Assembly (NCBI GenBank): GCA_001584585.1
Contig: LSYV01000011.1
Coordinates: forward strand, 560,805-624,804
Source: Gonium pectorale
Lineage: Eukaryota; Chlorophyta; Chlorophyceae; Chlamydomonadales; Volvocaceae
Direction: 5' to 3'
Length of the DNA stretch: 64,000 nt
The notes under the pieces were generated by a model that saw nothing but the letters and a program-made list of their open reading frames with translations, was not told the origin of the DNA and ran no database searches. This document shows positions 37,176 to 49,087 of the stretch, one piece after another. The translations under genes and the position numbers were made by a program. Numbering within the stretch: position 1 is the first letter of the stretch; every line of letters begins with the position of its first letter.

Positions 37176-38400
37176 CTAAGTCCAATAACCAAAGCTGCAC
37201 GTATCAGGATCTAGTACGGGAAGCCGCTGCCAATGACCCTGGAAGAACACCTGCATGCATATCTCAGGGCCCGTCCTGTAGCTTCATCTGTCCACCGATC
37301 CATGCTCCATCCGCCGGCACACGCACTTCGCCTGTTGGCAACCTCCCCGATGCAATCCTACCACGCCACCAGCGCCGACTGCTGGCCCCAAGGGAGGAAC
37401 ATCACATATCTACAGAAGATAGATAGAGCAGCCGACAACCTCCAAACAAGCAAGACAAGCAAGCCGCAATGTTGCTTGCCCTATCGTTCACCGTGCACGG
37501 TACCACATTCACAGAGGATGATTATGTTAGTCTTTCTTGACTTTCTTCCGTGGTCTGTGCGGTCGATAGCCAGCACACAAAGGAGTTGCCAACATGAATA
37601 CCTAGCTCCATTTGCCATGGGACGCAAGCCAACCGCAACGGCGCTGCAACCAGATGTACCGCCGCAACAACCGGATCTTCCGCGCCGGGAGACTTAGGGC
37701 AAGGAGTGCTTGCATGCTTCAACACAAATGCAGCCTGCCAGTAAAGACGGCGTCAGTTTTCAACAAACCCGACGGATCAAGGGCACTCGAAGTACGTTTC
37801 TTCGCTCGGCGCGTGTGCAGCGCCAGCCCAAGCTGCGCCTCCGTTCGTTGCCGCCTCAGATGCGGATTTTCTGCCAGAGCGTGGGCAGCTCGAAAGCGAA
37901 TCGCCTGCAGCGCTCCACCAGGGCATCCGGTCCCCCATCGGCCAGCACCTTCTCCAACTCAGCGCGAAGCAAGCTCACTGCCGGCGCGACAGCCAGGCGC
38001 CGGAGAGGGCCTGGCTGGCGCCTGAAGCGGGCCCGCAGGTGCTCTCTGCACCCGGCCAGGCTCGCCTGCTCGGCGGCCTCGAGGCACGCGCCCTGGTGCT
38101 CCTCGTCCGCCATGATGGGCAACCGGGTGACCAGGTCGTACTTCATGCCAAAATCCAGGTGGGCCTCCGACCACTCGGGCATACCCCAGGTGGGACTGCG
38201 CAGCAGCTCGGCGGTCATCATGACGAGCATCTCCGGGCTCAGCCGCTGGGCCCAGCGCTGCTTGTCCCGCTCCACGGCCTCCAGGTGCGCCAGCAGCTCC
38301 ATGGCCATCTCCGCATGACGGTGCGCCTGCGCGCCGGCGAAGGGGTCGGGCTGCAGCGGCTCCCACTCCGGGAAGCCGCACGCAGCGTCGGCCTTCGCGG
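37160..38400. repeat. Segmental duplication, left copy
   Basis: This segment, including the 3' flank and last exon of gene L, aligns in the same orientation with about 62740-64000 at the right window edge. The shared anchor TCAGGATCTAGTA occurs near 37206 and 62800, and GTAAAGACGGCGTCAGT near 37741 and 63302. Confidence 0.7.
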
Positions 38401-41400
38401 GCTGCGGCTCATCGCCCTCCAGCTCCTGCTGCGGAGCCGGCGAGGAGCTGCCCAAAGCAGTGCTGCCGTCCAGCGACCCCTCCTCCTCATTGAAGCTGCG
38501 GACCAGTGTGCTGCTGCCGTTGTTGGTAGCCGGCGCGCGCACCACCGCGTAGGTAGGCGTCTGAATGAAGGGGCACGCGGGGAGAAGCGGTTTATTTTCC
38601 CACATAACCCCGTTGCTTGGGGAATCGAGGTGAGAGATAGACGAAAATATACATAGGCTTTATGATCCAGCTCCACTTGTTGGCTGCTTTAAGCGGAGGT
38701 AGGATAGTTTGCTCTTCAAAGCTCCTGCTGCGGCAGCAGCGGCACACATTCGCTGTGCATATGCAAGCACCACGCTGGCAGAAGTGCAGTGGCAATGCGT
38801 GCTGGTTCTCTGGCCGGCGCATAGTCACTGGCGCAACACATCCCACGAGCTCTGTCTGGCATGGGTGGGCGTTCCATGCCGTGCCCGCTTGGGTTGCATT
38901 GGTCCCGCCAGTTCCCTCCAGCATGTATGATCCCATCCCCGCGCGCACAGCATCGCACACGCTCCTAGCCCGACAGTTCCTACCCACCGGCTCTCGCTTG
39001 TCCTCTCCAGCGGGAAGAACGTCGTCGTCGTCGGAGGTGCGGCGGCTGATCATCGTCTGATAGAGGGCAGACAGAAAAGGTCAGTACTGCTTGACCAAGC
39101 AACCGTTGGGGTGCTGATTCACCAAATGGAGCTCTTGACCAACGCGAAGCTGGCAGCATGGCTCTACCGCATCCTGCACGCGCATCCTGGACACAGAAGA
39201 CTGAACCTGTACTTTAATACGCCAGTAAGTGTCCGTGATCGCTCCGACACGCCTTGCTTGTCTGCGCACCTGGCGGACGCGCTCACTCAGCGTGGGCAGC
39301 TGGGACTGCATATGGCGCCACAGCACCTCGCAACCCTCGCCCTCCTGATCGGCGAGGTGCCAGTACAGCCTGTTGATCACGAAGCCGGCCAGGCGACCCA
39401 GGACGGTTAAATCCATTCGGAGCGCGCGCAGCTCCAGCTGGTAGGCTGCGGAGATGTTTGACAGGACCCTCTCCTCCTCCTGGTTCAGACCCCCTTGCAT
39501 AAGCATGAGTCCGTACTGCGGGCTCAGCTGCACCTCGCGAATGACGCGGAGGGCCTCGCTGCTGTTCGCGTCCGTGTCCCAGTCTGCGTCCGCTAGGTCC
39601 CGCAGCACCTCCATCGCGCGCCGCGCGTCGCCCTCGCTGCCCTCGCTCAGCAGCTGTCCCACCGCCGGGCCCTCACCGCCATCGCCGTAAGCTATGGCGC
39701 TTTCCGCCTGCAGCGCACATTTATGGGTATGGGCGGACTAGAGGCGGCCGGGACGGTAAGCAATGAACGGTCCAGGGACGGGACCCTACCCATTGGGCCA
39801 AGCGCAGCTACGACGCTTACCCAAGCCTCAGCAGTGTCAGCATCCCAGGGCGCAACGCTATAAGCTGATTCGGCCCGCGGAATGCCAGTCATCAAGCAAG
39901 GGCGGGGTGCAACGCACCTGCGTGCCGACAGGATCCACTGCGTCGGACGGTGGCAGCTCCTGCTGCTTGCCGCTACCCGTTTCGGGCCCGGAGGCAGCGG
40001 GGCCTCGAGCCGTCGCCGTCTTCGTCGGCTCGGCGACTGGCTCTGGTAGCGCCGCTTCGAGGTCCTGCAGTGTAGCAGCAGGCGCAAGTATGAGGCGGCA
40101 GGCATAGCCACACCACATTATTAATGCATAGGTGTCGATACCGCATGCACGGAGTTACCGATGCAGCCAACCCATAGCACATGCAAGTCCAAGGCCCGCC
40201 GCTCCGGGACACATTGCTAGATAGCTGAACGCACGGCAGCCCACGGTGTAGGCGCATGTGCACACACCGGGCAACCGGTTGCCGCTCAACGGGACCGGAG
40301 ACACGTGCAATCATCGCCTGACCTGCGCGGCGTCCACGATGTCCCGCGCCCGGACGGCGACCAGGCGCCTGCGCATCTCGCGCTCCTCCGCCGTCGGGGC
40401 ACTGTCGATGAAGCAGCGGATCACCTGTGAAGGGTACGCGTACGGCAATGCGGGCACACGTGGAGCGCGTCGTGCAAGGCGGCCTACGCTGATGGCAACC
40501 ACTAATGATCGATGGGCGCTCTTCTGTATATCTAGGTTCGCCACATTAAAAGCCATTCGCATGGGCGGACGCTGACAGTCTACCGCACCAAGGGCCAGAT
40601 TGTACGGCGGCTACGAGGGTGTGATGTATTAGTAATGGGCACATTGTCGAAAAAGCGCCTGTACGATGGCACGACGCAACTTCGGCACGTGCAGCATTCA
40701 CCCTGGCACCTACCGACGGCTCCGCCTGCTCCAGCTGGGCCTTCAGGGCCACGCGCAGCTGCTGGCGGGTGCACCCCTCCCAGGCGGTGCGCTGCATCAG
40801 AGTTCCCAGCGTTGGGCTGATGTTCTGCTTCACATAGCTCAGCATCACCCCCTCCGTCGCGGTGCCCCAGCGGACGGGCGGCTTGAACTTGGCCTCCAGG
40901 TCCGCCAAGAGGGCGGGTAGGCACTGTGCGGAGAGCAGCTCCAACGCTGACTCGTTGGATAACTTGGAGACGACCTCCACGACGCCCGCCCCCAGGAGGA
41001 GCAGCCGCCCCTGGTCGCGGGACAGCATCTCAATGGCGATCTGCAGCGCAACGCCAGTCGGCTTCCTTGCCAGCGCCTGCTGCAGGGCCGGCAGCAGGCC
41101 CGGCACCGCGCCCCGCAGGCCGGTGGCGCACTGGTACACGGCCTCCTCGCGACCCCGGTTGGAAGCCTCGGCGTTCGTGAGGGCATGGATCAGCTCCCCG
41201 GGGAACATGTCCAGGAGCGTCTGACCCGGTTTGACGCTGGCCGCGGCCCCGCTGGTCTGCCAGCCGGTGAGCGCGAGGGACTTCGGTGCTGTCTGGAGTA
41301 TTTTCATAGCCTGCGCCGGGCATAGTCGTGGGCATGTAGATGAATGGGACGTTCCGTGGGGAAGGTCGGAGTTGGACGCAGTTGTGAAGGCGTCGTGCGC

Positions 41401-43542
41401 CCGTAACACGTCACGTTATTGATTGCTGAAGGCGGACGATCGGGCAGTACGCTGATGGGCAAAGCATGCTGTAAAAAAACGAGTAACCGCATGCGGCAGC
41501 GGATGCGGGCGCACACACTCTGCGTATGTTCACTTCTGTCGGTTTGAGCTGCGGCATAGTATTAGTTGTGGCGCCCCATATACATTATCATAGTCCTATT
41601 GCCGTCGAATCCATCAACATGCAAGTACAGCTACACGTAAGCCTGGCTCACTGATCCCACTGATCGCTCATCAGCGCACGGCCCAGCACCCAGCAGCGAC
41701 TGCATCCCGCACCTCTTTCGCTTCCGTGGGCATGCTCTTGATGATGTTCGTGGCGATCTCCACGGCTGCCATGTTGCCTTCCATGACGCGACGTAGCACC
41801 TCCTGGGGTGAGGACACAGCCAGAGGAGGCAATCACAACCGTGGCTGGTACCTGTGGACTTCACCCGCCGATTGATGACAGCTGTCAGACAACCCAATCT
41901 TGCACAGCAGTAGAAGGAAGAGAAGCTGGAACAGGACGGTGGTGCTTGCAAGCGTTATAATCCATCAGCAATAAAAACCCAGATCCAAACATGGAACAGG
42001 GCGTGATGCCTCCACGTTTCCTCCCTAGTGCGCACTCACCAGGTGGTGGGCTGGGTCCGTCAGCCGCCCCAGGTACTCACCAGGTGGTGGGCTGGGTCCG
42101 TCAGCCGCCCCAGGTACTGCTCCAGGGCCACCGCCTTCTGCTCCTCCGTGCAGCCCTCCCACGCAATAACCCGCAGGCGCTCCGCCAGCGTGGGGCTGAC
42201 GCGAGTCATCTCCTCCAGCACCGCCTTCTCGGCGCCGCGGGTCCACTGCCCGCATGTGGGCCGGTGCCGCTCCCGCAGACGATTCAGAAAGCCACCGCCG
42301 CTGGGCGAGCAGAGCCAGAGCATGACCACCCGCTGCGCCGTATGGAAGCGCGCTGGGCACTTGAGCTCAGTGAGGTTGCGGTTGCCCGTCTCCGTCCTCA
42401 GGGCCGCGAGCAGGTTGTCCTGCTCGTCCGCGCACGAGGCCACCTGGTTGAAGATGCGGCGCAATTCCTCCCCGACCGCGAAAGGGAAGTAGTGGAGGTC
42501 GTCGGCGAGGGCGCTCTGCTTTGGGTCCTGCGTGTCGTAGAACTGCATCGGGGTCTGGCGCATGCCCTGGAGCTCCCTGGAGCGGATGGAGCGGATAGAG
42601 CGGATGGCGCTCCCAAGCGCAGGCGGCGGCGAGGCCTTGGCCACAGCAAGTGTGACCTTTGTCGCGAGCCGGCATACCGCTTGGGCTCGTGAGGGGGGCA
42701 GCGCGGGACAGCTGACGCTGCGGCTGGTGCCGGAGGTGGGCGCCGCACGGGCTGCTGCCTACGAGGAGGGCGTGCAGGTAAGGTGGAGGAGTTGAAGGGT
42801 GGGAACTCCAGCGTCGTGGGTCCATGTATGCATGTGAAGCCGTAAGTACAGCTAGGTAAGAATATGGACACGGTCGGCTGCGTACCGACCGATGCTTGAC
42901 ATTCGCATGGGACAGACGTGTCGGTGTGGCGGGCACTCGCCAGGAGCAGCGGCGGCACGCATCAAGCCCCTCCATGACAAGCGCCGTGCCCTTCATTGAG
43001 TCTGCGCGTGCCCCAATCTCTGCTGCTAATAGAAGCGCCCGCCCAATCCCTCATTATGTGCATGCATGCAGGGCGCCAAGAGCTGCTTGATGCGCACCCA
43101 CGATATGCAGGGTATTGGCCAGCCATTGCCGTGCGCTCCGGATGGACGCACCTTCCCCCACGCACGTGAGTAACCGCAGTATCAAACTAGAATGAACGCA
43201 GTGTGAAAACAGACAAGAAAATTTGGCCCATACAATGCGGAACAACGCTCTCCCATACCTAGCCATGTGCGAATCAGGACATCTGGAACGCGCAGACTGG
43301 CCCTAGCAGGCCGCCGGCGGCTACAAACAGCGGCTCCAGTGGAAACATGTGTACAGATATCGCACCCAGAGCAGACGGGGAGCGATGGAGGTGTGACTGC
43401 CCATTGGCTGTCCGTCGCGGCACTCCCTCCGTACCTCCATAGAGCCGTCCTCTACCCGGTGCTCAGCGGCGCCGCCGCTGGTGTTGCCAACGCTGGTGCT
43501 TGCGCCCCTTGATCCGCTCCCGGAAACAGCATCGATGGCGGC
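37856..43542 (-). CDS. Gene L: helical-module family protein, at least 9 exons, 5' end unresolved
   Basis: Minus-strand exons: 43542-43435 (tentative), 42758-42081, 41802-41713, 41310-40714, 40424-40323, 40064-39918, 39707-39270, 39056-38988 and 38560-37856, all phase 0, about 977 residues, ending in TGA. Exon sizes 226, 30, 199, 34 and 49 codons mirror the first five exons of gene R. Modules end in related motifs: SPTLAERLRVIAWEGCT, SPTLGTLMQRTAWEGCT, LPTLSERVRQ and ELPTLWQKIRI. Linker exons are rich in Ala, Ser, Gly and acids. A further candidate exon (44184-44053) and an ATG at 44177 lie upstream but do not join cleanly. No known domain or motif is recognised. Confidence 0.6.
42037..42118. 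repeat. 41 bp tandem duplication at a splice donor of gene L
   Basis: Two adjacent copies of about 41 bp contain the end of exon 42758-42081 and its GTGAGT donor. The first donor in transcription order gives the phase 0 splice. Reading on to the second meets TGA. The corresponding place in gene R (57498) has a single copy. Confidence 0.75.
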
Positions 43543-45208
43543 CTGGGAATTACGGGGCACCAGCGCAGCGCCACACAGTTTAGGGCCGTGCGGCCAAACT
43601 AAGTTAATGCAGCAGTTGCTGGTTTCCGGGTATTTGCCTCGTACATCGGACTACCGTTCCTAGCAACGGGGAGCGACGGCGTGTCATAGCAATGGGCGGT
43701 GTAGACACGGTGCGAAAGGCGGCACATCGCTCGGCCCCCTGTCCTCAGCGTTAGCTGCCCGATTCCATTTGCTGGTATCTGGATCCATGCCGTACTCCAC
43801 GATGAGAAGGAAGGGGAGGGCGAACTGGCTGGGAGCAAACCACCAAGGGAGCGAGACCCCGCTCTGCCGCACGAGGCACAGTGCCATCGGGTACCCCTGG
43901 CCCTGCCCAACACAAGACAAACTATCAAACTCAGGCGTGAACGTGTGACTTGTAGAACGCTTAGCAAGCCCCTGACATGCCCCCCTCCCCCCCCCCCCGC
44001 CGCGCCCCGCCCTTCTTGTCGACTCGTCCTGTTTGGGCAGGGAAGCACGTACCTCGCCAGCCGGCCCTGCTCCAAGGCCATCCACGGTACCAGCAGCGGC
44101 GACGAATGGCGCAGCATCGCTATCGTTCGCCCGCGAGGCGGGGTTGCGCAGAATCGGGCTAATTTGCTTAGAAGCATACGCTGTCTCAGAGGCTGCGGTG
44201 GGAAGCAGGCAGGTGTATATTGAAAGGAGAGGTTATAGAGCCGTTCCTGACAAAATTATTTGTGGTTATGCGGATTACACATGATTATGGATTACAGCAA
44301 AATGTGCCGCGCGACGGGTGACGTGACGTACGGCTTACCTTGGGAGGCGAATGGTCGCGAGGAGTGCGGTTTCCCCGTCAGCGCCAACCTGCTGGATGAG
44401 TACATGTTGGAGAATACTTAAGTGATCACTCAGGCTGAAGCATTGAAATGTGTATCGCGGGGCTGGGGTGGTGGTCAGCTCGTCACCGCCTGTGTCCCTT
44501 GGCTGGAATTGCTTTACTGGCGGAGACAATGGATTTGTGGGCTAAGACACGGCTACAAATAGCTCAAGGCAGACGTTGACAGCGCGTACGGGTAACGTCG
44601 CGTCAGGGACTCCGGGTCGCCTCTGACCTGACAGCGGCGGTTGTCTGCAACGCCAAGTAACTTCTTGGAACTGCGTGGAAGCAACGAATAGGTGTCCTCT
44701 ACGCAGCAAGGAAGGTCTTGCCTGCATGCGCAAGCTGCTGGTGTATGTTGCAAGCCAATCTGGCTGGAGACTATGGAGCCATAAGCTCCTGATGCTGCTA
44801 CTGCCCCGGAAACCCCGTGTGCCCATGCCCGTCGTTATCCGCTGGGCCGCTCTGGCGACCCCACCGACTGCTGGATCTGGGCGCCGTTGCGCATCCCACC
44901 TGACGTCAACGGGCCGCAGCAGCGGCGATAGCGCCGTGGCCTGGACAAATACCCAAGGGAGCTTGGATACACGCGCGGCTTGACATGACGCACGCATGAG
45001 GGTGAAGGGGTGCTCAGGTGTCGAGCGGGGGGACGATCCGTCGGGCATGGAAGCGCTGTTTGGGCGCGGAAGCACCCGCAGGGCGGGTGCGGCGTCTCGA
45101 GCAACTGCCGCCACTGCACATGCAGGACGCCCCAGCACGGGCGTGTGGCTGCAGGTAGCGCCTGCCAGCGCACTCTCCCGGCGAGCGCGGGCTACGACTC
45201 GAGCGCTC
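43543..45208. other. Upstream region of gene L
   Basis: Several minus-strand frames could hold 5' exons of L. One at 44529-44335 ends in a good donor (GTAAGC) after TIRLPR, in phase 2. One of 228 codons starts at 45225. None joined consistently. A long C run lies at 43981-43999. Confidence 0.35.
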
Positions 45209-47768
45209 GACGGGCCCCGCCACATGTCGCGGCAGTAATCAGCGCGCTCGCAGTGTCCACTAGTGTGCGGGGGCCATCAATAGCACTGTCACAGAGTGGT
45301 TCACTGCTCAAGCCAGTGTGGCGGCCGTGGGCATTGAGCGTCAGCAGCAAGCCATGCGTGTCTATGCGCTGATTGGTGCTGCTGGTAGGTGTTTCGCACG
45401 ATGATTTGTGCCAAGTGAAAACAAACCGCTCCTTTACGTCTTCATTCGCACAATAGTTTCCTTTGCTGCAATCCGATGATGTACGGAAGCTTCCCGGCGG
45501 CAGAATTCCTAATGCCGTGTTGCTGCTGTTGACTCATAGGCGAGGCTGGGCGAGCATCAGGCGAATACTTTGCAAAAGATTCGGCACAGTGCCAAGGGCA
45601 TGCCGGCATTGCAGACAGTACGGCATGCACCGTGGCCACATACACAGAACGCACTTACTTCAAGGCTTGCCTGTCCTCTTTACCTGAGATTACGGACCGG
45701 TATGTATGTGAGATCTGCGTGCGACCTGAACTTGGCACGGGGCTTGCAACGGACGTTAGGGTGCTCGGGTAAGATAGAACAGGTGTGGGAGGACGGCGGG
45801 AGGCCCACGCTCATCTTGTGCGTGTGCATGTTGGCTTGGTTGCAACGGGGCCATTCGGTGGTTTTGTTTGGTTTCAGCGACTTGTGTGAGTTGCACGCAT
45901 GTGTATGTTGCAGCTGCAACTCCAGTCGTCAGGAGGGTAAGCCTGCCCCTTATAACGGATGGCAAGGCATGACGCCCTTGTCATGTGCATGTGACGGCCG
46001 TGTCTATCATGATGCAAGCGGCTGCTGTCGGTTGGTATCCGGGGGGGAGGTTTTCTGCACGTATGCGTCCTACTGTACGTGAGTCAGGTGGCGGTGTTGT
46101 GTGCCACGGACGTCGTACATGTCGTACGACTGGGGCGCTCGGGCTGCCTGTCTTAGCGTCCGCGCTTCCAGCCGAAGGCGCTTCTTCTCATCATATGTGT
46201 ATTGTAACACGGCCATAGGTCAGAGCCTCTGCCTAGGTCAGCTAAGGACGCCATCCTAGCCGACAGCCCGACTCAGGCCTGGTCAAGCTGCAGTCAGCTG
46301 TCCGGTAACAGCTATCGGTGTGCAGTAGCGCAAGTCTCAACCTGCAGAGTCACGGTGCAGCTGCACATCATCGGAGAGCGCGGCTTCGCATACATCGCGT
46401 GCCAAGTTGCGGGGACAGCAGCCGTATTGGAGTCGCCCGAACCGTAGGCGTGCTGCTGCCACGCCCGCCCTGCGCGTCTACACAAGAAGAAGCGCAGGGC
46501 AGGACGCAGCGCAGGGACAGGGGCATAGTCCTGCCACCGCCCGCCGACTGGGAGCTGCCCGCCAAGGCTTCACAAGGAGTCGCAACGCCGACGGCCTGCA
46601 GCAGTTTTGCGACAACGCTGTGGCCGAACCGCTCGACTCTGGGCCATCCCGGCAGCATCCGCAAGGCGCTCAGGGGAGCACATTCGTGGTGAGGGCGGCC
46701 TGCGACGCCTTCTTGCCCGCCAACTCGTCGCCACGCTTCCGCTACGACGACGCGGCGCTGGATGCCCCGGTCGATGCGCACTACGCCGACTACATAACGG
46801 CTGGCGGCGAGCACAACAAGTACCGCGGTCAGGCTCATGGCGACGTCCCGGACCTGTTTTAGCGTTAGATGGCGCGTGTCCGGCAGGACGTGGCTTCCAT
46901 CTCGGCGTCACCAGAAGCGCTGTTTCATATGTTTGAGTACGCATGACTACCGTACCCTCCGCCTTCGCCTGCCCTCCTGCCGACCTGGTTCGGGTCGGGA
47001 GCCAATTAGCTCGTGTGGCCTGCAGACCCTCTTTGGGGAGCCTGTACCTGGTTGCCTGTCTTCCTTGCCCGCAGACACGTCGCTACAATTGATTTCGGCT
47101 AATTCGGCAGCTTCGTACAACGGATTCTGTTAGGGTTGCCGTCCCACATACAGAGCTGCCATGCGCGGCACACGATGCCCAAGGAACTTTGCCCATCATT
47201 GGCCATGTTGCTGAATGCCCTCGCCGCTGGCGTACGGAGTACCAGGAGCTGTTCTGGCGCCCCATCACGCAACGCCATGAGGTGCGGCCGACGCACACAA
47301 GCAAGCGGACTGCGCAGCCCGCTGGTTCATTCCAGTTGTGCGCACATTGCTTAAGAAGCATCGGGTCGCGCGCACAGGAGGTTCCACGGCCTCCGCCAGG
47401 TTGACCCCACTTGCGTCCCCTTCCTCTCCACGCCTGCGCACCCCGAGTACCCCTCGGGCCACCAGTGCTCCGTGGGCGCCGCGGACTTCATTCTCGAACA
47501 GAGGGTCGGAGACAATGTGTCCTTCTCTGCCGTCTCCCAGGGAGCGCCCGACCTTGGCGCCCGCACGTACAGGAGCTTCAAGGCGGCGGGTAAGGAGGCG
47601 GGAGACGGCCGCTTCTACTCCGGCGTGCACTTCCAGAAGGCGAACGTGGATGGGTTCGAGCTGGGGTATCGGGTGGCGCGTCAGCTGCACACCAGCGTGT
47701 TCAAGGAGAGGACCTACAGCGCCCAGAAAAAGAAACGATGGGTGCTGGGCGACGGGGTGACGGGGTGA
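45209..47768 (+). pseudogene. Degenerate haloperoxidase copy
   Basis: This is homologous to the intact gene at 21845-24779. The signal-peptide region and mature exon 1 (45209-45388) differ in frame by one base. At exon 2 (about 45474-45530) the acceptor AG is lost and bases are deleted. Exons 3-7 are missing, replaced by unrelated sequence. At exon 8 (about 47230-47282) the acceptor is lost, the vanadate-binding Lys reads as Glu (acggag for accaag) and there is an insertion. Exon 9 (from about 47381) is open and close to the intact copy, including PSGH and GVHF, but SR became GR and the stop is lost, adding about 11 residues. It is clearly non-functional as an enzyme. Confidence 0.85.
46320..46990 (+). 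other. Unidentified insert inside the haloperoxidase pseudogene
   Basis: This part of the pseudogene has no match in the intact haloperoxidase. A frame at 46407-46862 encodes a stretch with DAPVDAHYADYITAGGEHNK before a stop. I recognise no family; it may be part of an inserted element or a captured gene piece. Confidence 0.3.
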
Positions 47769-49087
47769 CGGGCATGTTTATGAGCTGTGAAGCACAAATG
47801 TGTTGCACCCTTCGGTTGATTGTTCGGCGCGCGCACCTTTCATGTACTGTTATTACACATGCGGCACTGACCGCGCGTTATGCGCAACAAACGGAGCCTC
47901 GGCCCATGCGAGGTTGAGTGGCCATAGCGCCAGGTTTTCGTTGTGTGGGTGGCCCGTGAGCTTGGGGAAATTTTGGGGATGAAGCGGCACATGACGGGAG
48001 ATTTCTTTGCGGAAGTGACGTGCTCAGGCATGAAATGGCAAGAGCAGGAGGTCGAATGGAAGTGCAGGGCATCAGCTCATTTAGGGAAGTTATACGCCTC
48101 GAACGAGCAGGCGGTGGCAACCAAATATGCATTTGAACATATCATCAGGCAGACCGTGTGCTTCTGCTCATGTTGGGGCATCTTTTCCTCAAACGCTTAT
48201 CATCAATGCGTACCTTGTCTTCATGACCCATCGTCCTGGTATGGTTTCTTGGGGGCTGCGTGATTGTTTTTCCGAGCGACCAAACGCTGTGTTCGCTCGT
48301 TCGCTCTGCGGGTGATGGGAAGTGCAGGGTTACGTGCTTATTCCCCCGCAAGTTCATAGCACAACTACTTTGACATGCAGGCAATGGTAGCAATAGTAGC
48401 TCTCCCGTCCACCCCTCACCTGCCCAAATATGCTTACATGGCGAGCTAATTACTATGGCAAATGCGACCCATGGGTCACCACTTGAACAACCCGAAGCAC
48501 CCCATTGCTTGTCTCTTTTCAGGGGTCACTCTTGCCATAGATTACCATGCATTCCAGTACTGTGCCACCGACAATTACAGCTCACACACGACATATGTGC
48601 GCTTCACTGATTGGCAACCGCCTGGCAATCCCCCAGGTGGGTCGATCAGCCCACAGGGACTCACTCGTGGGAGAAAAACAACCTACAGGAGTATAACCTG
48701 TCACCTACAGTAGCCACGGATGGGCAGACTCCGTCCAAATCAGCAATACATTCCATGACATCTACAGATACGCAGCACTTAGTAGATAGTCCAATTCCCT
48801 TTGTTACGTACTCTTTCCCTCCCCAAGTTCTATGAGAAAGCACAGGGGTCATTATGAATATCGGGCTCGGCCGTGAGTTGGATGCTAATCGAGACAATGC
48901 CTCATCAGTCGGCAATTTGCCGGGGGACTTACGACAGCAAATGCATGCTTCAGCGCAAACGCAATGCGTCAGCCATAGTACAAAATCCGGTGCACAACCG
49001 GTGTACACAGACAGGTTTCCGCGCTCGGCGGCGCATGTGCTGCGCCAGTCCCAGTCCAGCCGCGCCTCCGCGACTCAAGTGGCTGCC
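47769..49087. other. Convergent intergenic region, duplicate of 24780-26396
   Basis: It lies between the haloperoxidase pseudogene (+) and the end of gene R (-). It aligns in patches with the flank of the intact haloperoxidase. TTACA at 48575-48579 is a candidate TGTAA for gene R. No exon seen. Confidence 0.5.
48575..48579 (-). terminator. Candidate polyadenylation signal of gene R
   Basis: TTACA on the plus strand (TGTAA on the minus strand), about 510 bp past the stop at 49088. Confidence 0.3.

Larger units (their letters stand above)
33556..37855. other. Mobile-element-rich region between genes K and L
   Basis: No host gene is supported. It holds inverted copies of a roughly 200 bp repeat (33935-34165 and 36045-36250) around a reverse-transcriptase-like fragment, a short Pro/Ser-rich open stretch (36987-37175), and from about 37160 a segment duplicated at the right edge of the window (from about 62740). 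Confidence 0.5.

Noticed and set aside
44542..45225. 228-codon minus-strand frame as the first exon of gene L
   Set aside because: It shows no similarity to the family, no consistent splice into the next exon was found, and it lies in GC-rich sequence where long chance frames are common.
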